Source of the DNA: Luteolibacter algae
Lineage (GTDB): Bacteria > Verrucomicrobiota > Verrucomicrobiia > Verrucomicrobiales > Akkermansiaceae
Direction: 5' to 3'
Assembly: GCF_042683045.1 (NCBI RefSeq)
Contig: NZ_JBHUIT010000026.1
Location: forward strand, 1 to 64,000
Length of the DNA: 64,000 nt
A model generated the notes under the pieces. The model was not told the DNA's origin. It made no database searches and worked only from the letters and a program-made list of their open reading frames with translations. The position numbers were made by a program, and so were the translations under genes. Position 1 is the first letter of the stretch; each line of letters begins with the position of its first letter. Positions 43,071 through 51,142 of this stretch are shown here, piece after piece.

Positions 43071-43110
43071 TAAAAAAAGCCCTCCCACTGGTTAGTGAGA
43101 GGGCCTTTTT
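43071..43110. terminator. Bidirectional terminator after rplQ
   Basis: An interrupted ten-pair stem (GCCCTC then CACT with AGTG then GAGGGC, one C-A mismatch, loop GGTT) at 43079-43104 has an A run on its left (43072-43078) and a T run on its right. It lies 26 bp past the rplQ stop. The rest of the 267-bp gap (42869-43070) shows no gene. Confidence 0.8.
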
Positions 43111-43135
43111 CCAAGTTATTTCCGGGAAGTGCAGC

Positions 43136-43564
43136 TTATTCAGCAGCTGCTGCTTCAGCCTTTGGAGTTTCCTCCACAGCTTCTACCAGTTCATCGGATT
43201 CAACCTCCGGTTGATCCACCCACTCGATGATTGCCATCGGAGCGGCGTCGGTCATACGTTGACCGAGTTTTGTGATACGGCAGTAGCCGCCCTGACGATT
43301 TGCCGCAGCTGGTGCGACTTTATCGAAAAGCGTGCTCACAGCATCTTTCTGACGAAGAAATGCGATTGCGAGACGACGTGAATGCAAGTCGTTGCGTTTG
43401 GCTTGGGTAACAAGCTTTTCAGCTACAGGGCGCAGGGCCTTTGCTTTGCCGAAGGTTGTTTTGATACGACCGTGTTGGATCAGGCTGCAAGCAAGGTTGG
43501 CGAGCAGGGATTTACGGTGGGCGGTGTTGCGTTTAAGCTTAGTGGTATTGCGGCGATGTCTCAT
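43136..43564 (-). CDS. rplQ: 50S ribosomal protein L17
   Basis: L17 of the large subunit. The 142 aa start with the typical MRHRRNTTKLKRNTAHRKSL and carry the ITKLGQRMTDAAPMAIIEWV region. An acidic Ala/Glu tail of about 25 residues extends past the usual core. It follows rpoA by 38 bp in the same operon. Confidence 0.95.
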   Translation of the reverse strand: MRHRRNTTKLKRNTAHRKSLLANLACSLIQHGRIKTTFGKAKALRPVAEKLVTQAKRNDLHSRRLAIAFLRQKDAVSTLFDKVAPAAANRQGGYCRITKLGQRMTDAAPMAIIEWVDQPEVESDELVEAVEETPKAEAAAAE

Positions 43565-43602
43565 CGGTTGCTTCCGTTAGTGGTTTGAATCAAGGTTTGT
43601 AA

Positions 43603-44685
43603 TTAGTCGTCAAGGTTCTGGGCGATAAGATCAGCCAGTCCGACAGGTGCTTCGTCTTCCGCTCCGAGGCGTGGGCCACGGTTTGCAATGGAGCCACCGG
43701 CAAGGAGGCTAGGCTCGAAGGACATGCCAAGACCGAGGCCGAGCTCGACGAGCTTGTCCTTGATCTCATTGAGGGATTTTTTACCGAAGTTCCGGTATTT
43801 CAGCATCTCGGCTTCCGATTTCATGGCCAGCTGACCGACGGAAGTGATGTTCGCGTTGTTCAAGCAGTTCGCCGCGCGGACGGAAAGCTCGATTTCGTTC
43901 ACGGACATATTGAGAAGTTTCTTGAGAGCTGCATTTTCTTCGCTGGATTCCGCAGGTGCTTCTTCGAAGTCCACTGCGTTTTCATCATAATTGACGAAGA
44001 CGTCGAGGTGGTGGCGAAGAATTGCAGATGCTTGCAGCAATGCCTCCTGAGGAGTGATGCGACCATCAGTCCAGACATCAAGGGTCAGTCTGTCATAGTC
44101 GGTGATTTGTCCTACCCGTGTGGAGTCGACGCTGTATTTAACACGCGTTACCGGCGAGAAGATCGAATCAATAGCGATCACGCCAATTGGTTGATCCTTA
44201 CGCTTGTTTTCATCACCAGTGGAGAAGCCACGACCTACGCGGACTTCGAATTCGCAGTCAAACTTCACCTTCTTATCGAGAGTGCAGATGATCTGGTCTT
44301 TATTAACTACGGAGTAGATGTTGTCGTCCTGGATATCCCCAGCGGTTACAACACCATCTTTTTCGACTTTGATGGAAAGGATTCTCGGCTCTTTGTCGTT
44401 GTGGGCGAACTTGACCTTCTTCAGGTTGAGAACGATGTCCGTCACGTCTTCCACAACACCTGGAAGGCTGGAAAATTCGTGCTGCACGCCGGCGATACGA
44501 ACGGATGTGATCGATGCACCCTCAAGCGATGAGAGCATTACGCGACGCAGTGAGTTCCCGATCGTGTGGCCATACCCACGTTCGAAAGGCTCTGCAATGA
44601 ATTGAGCAAATGTATCTGATGCCGTTTCCTCGTTGCGAACGAGGCGGTTAGGAAGCTCGAACCGAGCCAGTGTAGTTGTAGACAT
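43603..44685 (-). CDS. rpoA: DNA-directed RNA polymerase subunit alpha
   Basis: Alpha subunit, 360 aa. The N-terminal assembly domain has FERGYGHTIGNSLRRVMLSS and ITSVRIAGVQHEFSSLPGV. The C-terminal DNA-binding domain has ELSVRAANCLNNANI and RNFGKKSLNEIKDKL, which contact UP elements and activators. The start MSTTTLARFEL at 44685 is chosen; an in-frame ATG at 44814 would extend through the structured leader. In most bacteria rpsM-rpsK-rpsD precede rpoA; here nothing ribosomal does, and the divergent neighbour is unrelated. Confidence 0.96.
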   Translation of the reverse strand: MSTTTLARFELPNRLVRNEETASDTFAQFIAEPFERGYGHTIGNSLRRVMLSSLEGASITSVRIAGVQHEFSSLPGVVEDVTDIVLNLKKVKFAHNDKEPRILSIKVEKDGVVTAGDIQDDNIYSVVNKDQIICTLDKKVKFDCEFEVRVGRGFSTGDENKRKDQPIGVIAIDSIFSPVTRVKYSVDSTRVGQITDYDRLTLDVWTDGRITPQEALLQASAILRHHLDVFVNYDENAVDFEEAPAESSEENAALKKLLNMSVNEIELSVRAANCLNNANITSVGQLAMKSEAEMLKYRNFGKKSLNEIKDKLVELGLGLGMSFEPSLLAGGSIANRGPRLGAEDEAPVGLADLIAQNLDD

Positions 44686-44725
44686 TTCTAGTATTGGTTG
44701 CCGGGTTACCCTCTTTTGCGAGCAG

Positions 44726-44807
44726 GGGTGTTTTTCAACACCCAAAGGACCGACGGCGGTTAATTTCTTATACTCGCGGAGCGCGAAGAGAAAGCCTGCG
44801 AAGGCTT
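44726..44807 (-). promoter_or_regulatory. Structured 5' leader of rpoA-rplQ
   Basis: Reading toward rpoA, three small hairpins follow one another. AAGCCT/AGGCTT has a 4-base loop (44792-44807). TCGCG/CGCGA has a 3-base loop (44774-44786). GGGTGTT/AACACCC has a GAAA tetraloop (44726-44743). All are perfectly paired. They lie 40 to 120 bases before the rpoA start. A TAAAAT box (about 44852-44857 on the minus strand) could be the -10. Together this looks like a regulatory leader, possibly bound by a ribosomal protein; that role is inferred. Confidence 0.5.
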
Positions 44808-44932
44808 CTGGCAATGTTTTTTCTCGAAAATATTCAGAAAAATTGCTATTTTATGGATTGCTCACTCGATTCAGGCTTGGTTTATGGCCGTTTTTCACTA
44901 TAACACCCATAGGATCAAATCTAACAAAAACA

Positions 44933-45193
44933 ATGAAGTCTAAAAAAAATCTAACGCGCTTTACGTATGAGAATGCGGCGTTCGAGGGCTGGCGGCTGTG
45001 CATCAGCCGTGCAGGGACCACTTTTACCAAGTATTTTCCGGACAAGAAATACGATGGCCCGGTTGGTTCTCTCAAAGTGGCCGAGGAAGCTCTTGAAGAG
45101 CTCAAAGCCATTTTGGTCGCCTCCAAACGCGTCAACGGCAAATTATCCGCGACGACGATCAAAAAAGCGGAGAAGTTCCTCGCTAAATATTGA
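44933..45193 (+). CDS. Small AP2-like putative DNA-binding protein
   Basis: An 86-aa basic protein starting MKSKKNLTRFTYENAAFEGW. The stretch GWRLCISRAGTTFTKYFPDK then EEALEELKAIL resembles the three-strand plus helix AP2 domain found in plant regulators, homing endonucleases and some bacterial proteins (pattern W.v.I.r.g..y.k.F.d..y......A...A...L). This is a visual match without a database check. It is divergent from rpoA and ends 76 bp before the photolyase. Confidence 0.6.
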   Translation: MKSKKNLTRFTYENAAFEGWRLCISRAGTTFTKYFPDKKYDGPVGSLKVAEEALEELKAILVASKRVNGKLSATTIKKAEKFLAKY

Positions 45194-45269
45194 ACGCAGG
45201 AACGAACCACCCCAAGTGAATTCGATCAATTTCTAATTTGCTACGGACGATTCCGTGCTCTAATGCCGG

Positions 45270-46673
45270 ATGCAGAGACCTGTAATCCATTGGTTCCGGC
45301 GCGATTTACGCATATCCGACAACACCGCGTTGTTCCACGCTAGTCGTTGTAGCCAGCCCGTAATTCCGGTTTATTTCCTTAGCTCCTGGAAAAAAAAGCA
45401 CTTCTGGACTGGAGCTAACCGGCAGCACTTTCTGTGCGGTTCCCTCGCATCTCTTTCAAAGAATTTAGAGACGATAGGCGGCACCCTGACTATTCGCGAA
45501 GGAGGAGCGATAGCGGAGCTTGAAAAGCTTATCCATGAAACCAAGGCCACGGCGATCTACTTCAACCGGGATCCAGATCCCTTTGGCAGACGGATGGAGC
45601 AAGAGCTCTCTGATCTTTGTTCGAAACTCGGTGTGGAATGTTACGGGCATGATGATATCGCCCTCCATAACCCCGAGGAGATAAAAACCCAATCCGGCAC
45701 CCCCTATAAGGTTTTCACGCCCTATTATAACAACTGGAAGTCTTTGGAAAAGCCTTCCCCGCACCCAAAACCACGGGTGCTGAATACTCCCAAAGGCGTC
45801 ACCTCCATGGATCTTCCATCGGTAAAGCATTGGGATTTGGAGCCGCCGGAGGCAAAAATTCCACAAGCTGGCGAGAAGGCTGCCACGGAGAGAATGAATC
45901 ATGCCATTTCCGGGATCATCGGGAGCTATGGCAAACGCCGCGACCTCCCGGCCGAGGAAGGCACTTCCCGCCTTTCCCAAGACCTTCGTCATGGTTTGAT
46001 CTCGATCCGGACACTCTACAAAAAAGTCGCTGAAAAGATGAACTCTTCAGATCCCGCTACCAAGGGATCGCTGGAAATCTACCTCAAGGAACTCGCATGG
46101 AGGGAGTTTTATTTCGCCATTCTCCACCACTTTCCCGACGTGCTAACCCATGAGTTCAATGCGGATTGGCATGGACTCCCGTGGGATGAACCCGGCGAAA
46201 ACTTTCAGCTCTGGAAGGAGGGACGAACGGGGTTTCCACTTGTGGATGCGGGGATGCGCCAGCTTTTGAAAACAGGTTTTATGCACAACAGGGTCAGAAT
46301 GATTACCGCGATGTTCCTCACCAAAGATCTGCATATCGATTGGAAGCTCGGTGAATCATGGTTCATGCAGCATCTTACAGATGGGGAAATCGCTTCAAAC
46401 AATGGCGGCTGGCAATGGTCTGCCGGCACCGGAGCCGATGCAGCACCTTATTTCAGAATCCAGAATCCATGGTCACAGACCGCAAAATATGACGCGGAGG
46501 GAATCTACATCAAGCGTTGGATCCCGGAGTTGAAAAACGTGGATCCAAAGAAATTCCAGAAGCCCCCCGAAGGCGGCACTGCTCTTGCCTCAGGCTATCC
46601 CCTCCCATGTGTGGATCACAAAACCGAGCGGGAGCGGACTCTGGCGACATTCAAAAATTACAAGAAAATTTAA
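45270..46673 (+). CDS. phrB: Deoxyribodipyrimidine photolyase (CPD class I)
   Basis: Light-driven repair of cyclobutane pyrimidine dimers, with FAD and a light-harvesting cofactor. The 467 aa start VIHWFRRDLRISDNTAL. The FAD domain has LRHGLISIRTLY, KELAWREFYFAILHHFP, and the signature WKEGRTGFPLVDAGMRQL with MHNRVRMITAMFLTKDLHIDW nearby. The tryptophan relay region NNGGWQWSAGTGADAAPYFR is intact, favouring true repair activity over a cryptochrome role. Confidence 0.95.
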   Translation: MQRPVIHWFRRDLRISDNTALFHASRCSQPVIPVYFLSSWKKKHFWTGANRQHFLCGSLASLSKNLETIGGTLTIREGGAIAELEKLIHETKATAIYFNRDPDPFGRRMEQELSDLCSKLGVECYGHDDIALHNPEEIKTQSGTPYKVFTPYYNNWKSLEKPSPHPKPRVLNTPKGVTSMDLPSVKHWDLEPPEAKIPQAGEKAATERMNHAISGIIGSYGKRRDLPAEEGTSRLSQDLRHGLISIRTLYKKVAEKMNSSDPATKGSLEIYLKELAWREFYFAILHHFPDVLTHEFNADWHGLPWDEPGENFQLWKEGRTGFPLVDAGMRQLLKTGFMHNRVRMITAMFLTKDLHIDWKLGESWFMQHLTDGEIASNNGGWQWSAGTGADAAPYFRIQNPWSQTAKYDAEGIYIKRWIPELKNVDPKKFQKPPEGGTALASGYPLPCVDHKTERERTLATFKNYKKI

Positions 46674-46710
46674 CTTCATAGCCTTCTCATGAGGGGGTAT
46701 TCACATTGCA

Positions 46711-47520
46711 ATGAAATTTGCGATTTGTAACGAAACCTTCCGGAATCATGACTTCGCCGGCACATGCGCCGAAGCCACACGCCATGGTTACACTGGATTG
46801 GAAGTCGCACCCTTCACGCTGGGGAAACCGGAAACGCTCACCATGGCGGAAGCTGCAAATTATGGGCGGGTGATCCGCGAGCACGGCCTGGAAGTCGTCG
46901 GCCTGCATTGGCTGCTAGCTCACACCCATGGCTACCATCTGACCCATCCCGACGGGAAGATCCAATCGAAAACCTTCGATTACGCACGCCATCTGGCTGA
47001 AATCTGCTCCAGCATGGGAGGCAATATTATGGTTTGGGGCAGTCCTCAGCAACGCACGCTGGAGCCCGATTGGTCCCGGGAAGAAGCGACAAAACGTTTT
47101 ATCGATTTCTTTCAACGCCTTTCGCCCCATCTGGCAGCGGCGGACGTGACTATCGCCTTTGAGTTCCTGGGGCCCGCGGAAACCAACTTTATCAATACAG
47201 CAGCCGAAACCATAGAGCTTCTGAAAATCATCGATTCGCCCAATGTCCGGCTCCACCTCGATGTCAAAGCGATGGCCGCCGATGATAAGCCGATACCAGA
47301 AATCGTCCGGGAGTCCCTGCCGTGGACGGCTCATTTCCATGCAAATGACCCCAACCTCCAAGGCCCCGGGATGGGCGCAGTCGACTTCCAGCCAATCGCT
47401 GATGAGCTGATCGCCGGAGGATACGACAAGTGGGTTTCCGTAGAAGTTTTTGACACCGAAATCTCACCGGAAACGCTTGCCACAGAGAGCCTTACAAATC
47501 TTCGCAAGTTTTTTGCATGA
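46711..47520 (+). CDS. Sugar phosphate isomerase/epimerase (TIM barrel)
   Basis: A 269-aa AP-endonuclease-2-type TIM barrel, the fold of xylose isomerase-like and hydroxypyruvate isomerase enzymes. Metal ligands are likely in VAFEFLGP-like IAFEFLGPAE (Glu), VRLHLDVKAM (Asp), WTAHFHANDPN (His) and WVSVEVFDTE (Glu). The substrate is not determined by sequence. A sugar-related transporter is not adjacent; the next gene encodes an NRAMP-related transporter 60 bp downstream. Confidence 0.85.
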   Translation: MKFAICNETFRNHDFAGTCAEATRHGYTGLEVAPFTLGKPETLTMAEAANYGRVIREHGLEVVGLHWLLAHTHGYHLTHPDGKIQSKTFDYARHLAEICSSMGGNIMVWGSPQQRTLEPDWSREEATKRFIDFFQRLSPHLAAADVTIAFEFLGPAETNFINTAAETIELLKIIDSPNVRLHLDVKAMAADDKPIPEIVRESLPWTAHFHANDPNLQGPGMGAVDFQPIADELIAGGYDKWVSVEVFDTEISPETLATESLTNLRKFFA

Positions 47521-47580
47521 ATTTTTCGATAAAACCATCGCCGCCACTGGCGTAACTGCGTTAGGAATCCCCCGCATCAA

Positions 47581-49245
47581 ATGAAGACCCATCTTTCAAA
47601 AACCGAAACCGAGCTGCTGGAACAGGCAGAAACCAAAGGCCCATTGGGCAAGGCTGCGATTTATGCGAAGCTATCCGGCCCCGGCTGGCTACAGGGAGCG
47701 ATCACCCTGGGCGGGGGCTCACTGGCTGGCGCTCTCTACCTCGGTATTCTCTTCGGTCCACATATGTTGTGGCTTCAACCGCTCGCGATGATTTGCGGAG
47801 TCATCATGCTTTCAGCGATTACCTTCGTAACACTTTCCACCGGTGAGCGTCCGTTCGGCCTGGTCATTCGCCGGGTTTCCCCTTTCCTTGCCTGGGCATG
47901 GATTATCGCAGCCGCAATCGCGAACCTCGTCTTCTGCCTCCCGCAGTTTTCCCTGGCCACGGCAGCCATTCAGCAGAATATCGCACCTGGAACCGCATCG
48001 GTAAGTCCGTATGTCATCGGTGGGGGTATCCTTGCCGTCGCCGCACTTATCGTTAGTGCTTATAACAAAGGAGGGACCGGCGTCCTTTGGTTCGAACGTA
48101 TTCTCAAGGTGATGGTGGGACTCATCGTGCTCTCCTTTGTGGGAGTCACCATTACGCTGATTGCCAAGGGTGCTGTCGATTTCGGAGCTGTTTTCACCGG
48201 GCATATCCCGAGCCTGAAGTATTTCACGAATCCAACTCCGGCATTTGTAGACGCAATTGCTCAAACGGGGGAAAATTCATCCGCCTGGACGGAGATTGTA
48301 ACCGGCGATCACGCGGGGAAAATCATTGCAGCTTTCGGAACCGCTGTGGGGATCAATATGACATTCCTGCTCCCTTATTCCATCCTGAAACGCAATTGGG
48401 GGAAACGCCACCGTGGTCTCGCCATTTTCGATCTTTCACTCGGGCTTATCGTCCCGTTCGTTATCGCCACCGGCTGCCTGGTCATTTCCTCGGCCTCCCA
48501 ATTTTACGGAAAGACCACCGATGTATTGGATGACAACGGCCTTCCCCGGCCGGAGATGCAAGCCTCCTACGAAAGCAAGCTCGCCCCGCTCCTAACGAAA
48601 ATCGTAGCCGAAGGGCGCGCCGAGAGCATGGAATCCGCCAAAGCACTGGTCACTCCGGACGACCAGAGAATCGCCGCCATGCTGGCCGACAGAGACGTTG
48701 CGCAGCTGGCTTCTTCGCTCGAGCCGTTCACCGGAAAATTTCTCGCTCAAAAGATCTTTGGCTTCGGGGTTCTCGGCATGGCGCTTTCCACGATCATTAT
48801 GCTCATGCTGATCAATGGTTTCTGCGCCACGGAGGCCATTGGCCAGCCCGATAATAAGACAGTCCATTTCATCGGCGCGATGCTCCCGGGCATCATCGGC
48901 TTTTTCAACCCGGCAATCTGGACAGGCGCTTCCAAGGCGGCCTTGGCAATCCCCGCATCGACGATTGCTGGAGCGCTGATCCCGATCGCCTACTACACGT
49001 TCTTCCTCCTGATGAATTCGAAAACCGCACTTGGCGCCGAAATGCCGATCGGTGGGCGCCGCATCCGTTGGAACGTGCTTATGATTTTTGCCACAGGCTT
49101 GGTTTCCTACGGTGCGATTTGGGTCACTTACCAGGGAGTCGGCACTCCCGGCCTGAAAGGAATCATGTCGGTCAGCGCTCTCGTCGTCCTTGCGATTCTT
49201 TTTATCCTGGGCACCTTGGGCTTTATGAAAAAGAACCGCGTATAG
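47581..49245 (+). CDS. NRAMP-related membrane transporter
   Basis: A 554-aa protein with about 11-12 membrane helices and the NRAMP fold signature GPGWLQGAITLGGGSLAGAL in helix 1. The canonical metal site is not kept: helix 1 has LGGGS where true NRAMPs have DPGN, and helix 6 has INMTFLLPYSILKRNWGK without the usual MPH. A soluble insert of about 110 residues (about 305-395) lies between helices. Substrates of such NRAMP-related proteins differ, and magnesium has been shown for some. The call is to the superfamily, not a substrate. Confidence 0.78.
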   Translation: MKTHLSKTETELLEQAETKGPLGKAAIYAKLSGPGWLQGAITLGGGSLAGALYLGILFGPHMLWLQPLAMICGVIMLSAITFVTLSTGERPFGLVIRRVSPFLAWAWIIAAAIANLVFCLPQFSLATAAIQQNIAPGTASVSPYVIGGGILAVAALIVSAYNKGGTGVLWFERILKVMVGLIVLSFVGVTITLIAKGAVDFGAVFTGHIPSLKYFTNPTPAFVDAIAQTGENSSAWTEIVTGDHAGKIIAAFGTAVGINMTFLLPYSILKRNWGKRHRGLAIFDLSLGLIVPFVIATGCLVISSASQFYGKTTDVLDDNGLPRPEMQASYESKLAPLLTKIVAEGRAESMESAKALVTPDDQRIAAMLADRDVAQLASSLEPFTGKFLAQKIFGFGVLGMALSTIIMLMLINGFCATEAIGQPDNKTVHFIGAMLPGIIGFFNPAIWTGASKAALAIPASTIAGALIPIAYYTFFLLMNSKTALGAEMPIGGRRIRWNVLMIFATGLVSYGAIWVTYQGVGTPGLKGIMSVSALVVLAILFILGTLGFMKKNRV

Positions 49246-49272
49246 TCTTTCGTTACGGTCCGCCGACGTTTC

Positions 49273-49737
49273 TCACACCGGGCCGGGATCCCGCGGTATA
49301 TGGATCCCTTCCCTGGCGATTTGTCGGCCATCCAACGGGAAATCCCCCCGGCCTTCCAGCGCCCGGCGGGCAATCCAAAAGCAACACCACGCACGCCGAA
49401 CCCGGATTTCCCGGCGCGGCCCACTCATACGGGTGGCCAAATGTTGGAAATGTCGCACGGGATTACCCAGAAAACCATGGCTGCCATCAGCAGCATTCGC
49501 CATTATCCACTCGAGCGCCGCGTAAGGCTGGGGCCAGGTCTTTAGTATCACCTCATCGCCCCTGAGATCAGCAGAGAACGCTTTGTTAAGTTGTAGGATC
49601 GCTTGAGCTGGCTTTTTCTTGATCCAATATTCCTGGGCAAAACAAAGGGCATCGTAATAAAAGCCGGCACCCCTCCCCTCCCCATGCCTCAGCGGCCTGT
49701 CTGTGTAGGCTTGCGGAAGATACGGGCACGGTTGCAT
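49273..49737 (-). CDS. Conserved-looking hypothetical protein
   Basis: A 154-aa soluble, Arg- and Trp-rich protein that reads as real coding sequence: PLRHGEGRGAGFYYDALCFAQEYW, KTWPQPYAALEWIMANA, NPVRHFQHLATRMSGPRRE and RAWCCFWIARRAL. I cannot name a family. It sits convergent to the NRAMP-related gene and divergent from pfp. Confidence 0.6.
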   Translation of the reverse strand: MQPCPYLPQAYTDRPLRHGEGRGAGFYYDALCFAQEYWIKKKPAQAILQLNKAFSADLRGDEVILKTWPQPYAALEWIMANAADGSHGFLGNPVRHFQHLATRMSGPRREIRVRRAWCCFWIARRALEGRGDFPLDGRQIAREGIHIPRDPGPV

Positions 49738-49859
49738 ACAACAGACAAAATACCATAACTGGCCGCCTTTCCAGCTGGTTTCGGGGAGTTTTCGGATAAA
49801 CCGAAAATCTGAAGTTTAGAGTTTCCCGCACCCATCGTTTTGTGAATCCTCGCGGCGTT

Positions 49860-51086
49860 ATGAGTAATCGCCTCGAAGGAAAAGTTCTCGTCGCCCAAGG
49901 CGGCGGCCCCACACCAGTTATTAACCAGAGTGTCGTTGGCGTAGCCCTTGAGGCTCGCAAATTCTCGCAGGTTACCTCCATCTACGGAGCCGTTCACGGC
50001 GTCAGTGGTATCATCAACGAAAACTTCGTCGATCTCACCCGCGAGACCACCCACAATCTCGAGCAGGTAGCCGGCACCCCGTCCTCCGGACTTCTTTCCA
50101 CCCGTGATAAGCCGGATGAGGAATACTGCGAGCGCATGTTCAAGGTCATGCAAGCCCATGATATTCGTTACTTCTTCTACGTCGGCGGAAACGATTCATC
50201 CGACACGGTCCGCATCGTCAACGAGCAGGCCAAGGCTGCGAACTACGAGCTCCGCGCAATCCATATTCCAAAAACGATCGACAACGATCTTATGGAAAAC
50301 GACCACTGCCCGGGCTTCGGCTCCGCTGCCCGTTTCGTCGCCCAGGCATTCATGGGTGTGAATCTCGATAACCGGGCCCTGCAAGGCGTCTACATCGGCT
50401 GCATCATGGGTCGTCACGCCGGCTTCCTTACCGCCGCATCCTCTCTGGCACAGAAATATTTTGATGACGGCCCGCACCTAATCTACATGCCGGAGCGCCA
50501 TTTCGATACCGAGCAACTGCTTGCCGATGTCGACCGCGTCTACTCAAAGCATGGTCTCTGCACCATCGCCGTTTCAGAAGGAATTTCCGACAAAGAAGGC
50601 ACTCCGATGATCGTCAAGCTTCTCGGCAAGGAAGAGCGGGACTCTCATGGCAATGTCCAGCTTTCCGGCACGGGTGCCCTCGGTGACCTTCTTGCGGACA
50701 CCATTCGTGACGGCCTCAAGATCAAGCGGGTGCGCTCCGATACCTTCGGTTACCTTCAACGTTCCTTCATGGGCATTCAGTCAGACCGCGATGCGCGTGA
50801 AGCACGTGAAGTGGGCGAAAAAGCAGTTCAGTTCGCAATGTGGGACAATGTTGATGGCTCCGTGGCCATCAAACGTCCGGTCCTTGATTACTCGGTGGAC
50901 TACGAGCTTGTTGACATCGCCAAAGTCGCTGGCAAAACCCGCCACATGCCTGACAACTTCATCAACGAAGCTGGCAACGGTGTCACCCAGGATTTCCACA
51001 ACTATTGCCGTCCTTTGCTTGGCTCCAATCTTCCGGAGCCACATCGTCTACGTGCGCCGGTCGTGCCGAAAATTCTTCACAAATAA
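49860..51086 (+). CDS. pfp: Pyrophosphate-dependent 6-phosphofructokinase
   Basis: Phosphorylates fructose 6-phosphate, probably from PPi and reversibly. The 408 aa begin VLVAQGGGPTPVINQS. The phosphate-donor loop is YVGGNDSSDT (GGND rather than ATP-type GGDGS) and the catalytic region is HIPKTIDNDL with Lys where ATP enzymes have Gly (PGTIDND); both favour PPi use. Other sites: GIMGRHAGFLTA-like CIMGRHAGFL and YMPERHFD. ATG 49860 is chosen over GTG 49842. A 14-pair terminator lies 20 bp past the stop. Confidence 0.9.
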   Translation: MSNRLEGKVLVAQGGGPTPVINQSVVGVALEARKFSQVTSIYGAVHGVSGIINENFVDLTRETTHNLEQVAGTPSSGLLSTRDKPDEEYCERMFKVMQAHDIRYFFYVGGNDSSDTVRIVNEQAKAANYELRAIHIPKTIDNDLMENDHCPGFGSAARFVAQAFMGVNLDNRALQGVYIGCIMGRHAGFLTAASSLAQKYFDDGPHLIYMPERHFDTEQLLADVDRVYSKHGLCTIAVSEGISDKEGTPMIVKLLGKEERDSHGNVQLSGTGALGDLLADTIRDGLKIKRVRSDTFGYLQRSFMGIQSDRDAREAREVGEKAVQFAMWDNVDGSVAIKRPVLDYSVDYELVDIAKVAGKTRHMPDNFINEAGNGVTQDFHNYCRPLLGSNLPEPHRLRAPVVPKILHK

Positions 51087-51104
51087 TACTTCATCAGCTT
51101 CCCG

Positions 51105-51142
51105 CAAAGCCGTTGCTCCTACTCTGGAGCAGCGGCTTTTTT
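51105..51142 (+). terminator. Terminator of pfp overlapping the convergent gene end
   Basis: A 14-pair stem (51106-51119 with 51126-51139, one G-U pair, loop TACTCT) and six T (51137-51142). It overlaps the last codons and stop of the minus-strand lipoprotein gene, so the two genes share this sequence. Confidence 0.85.
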
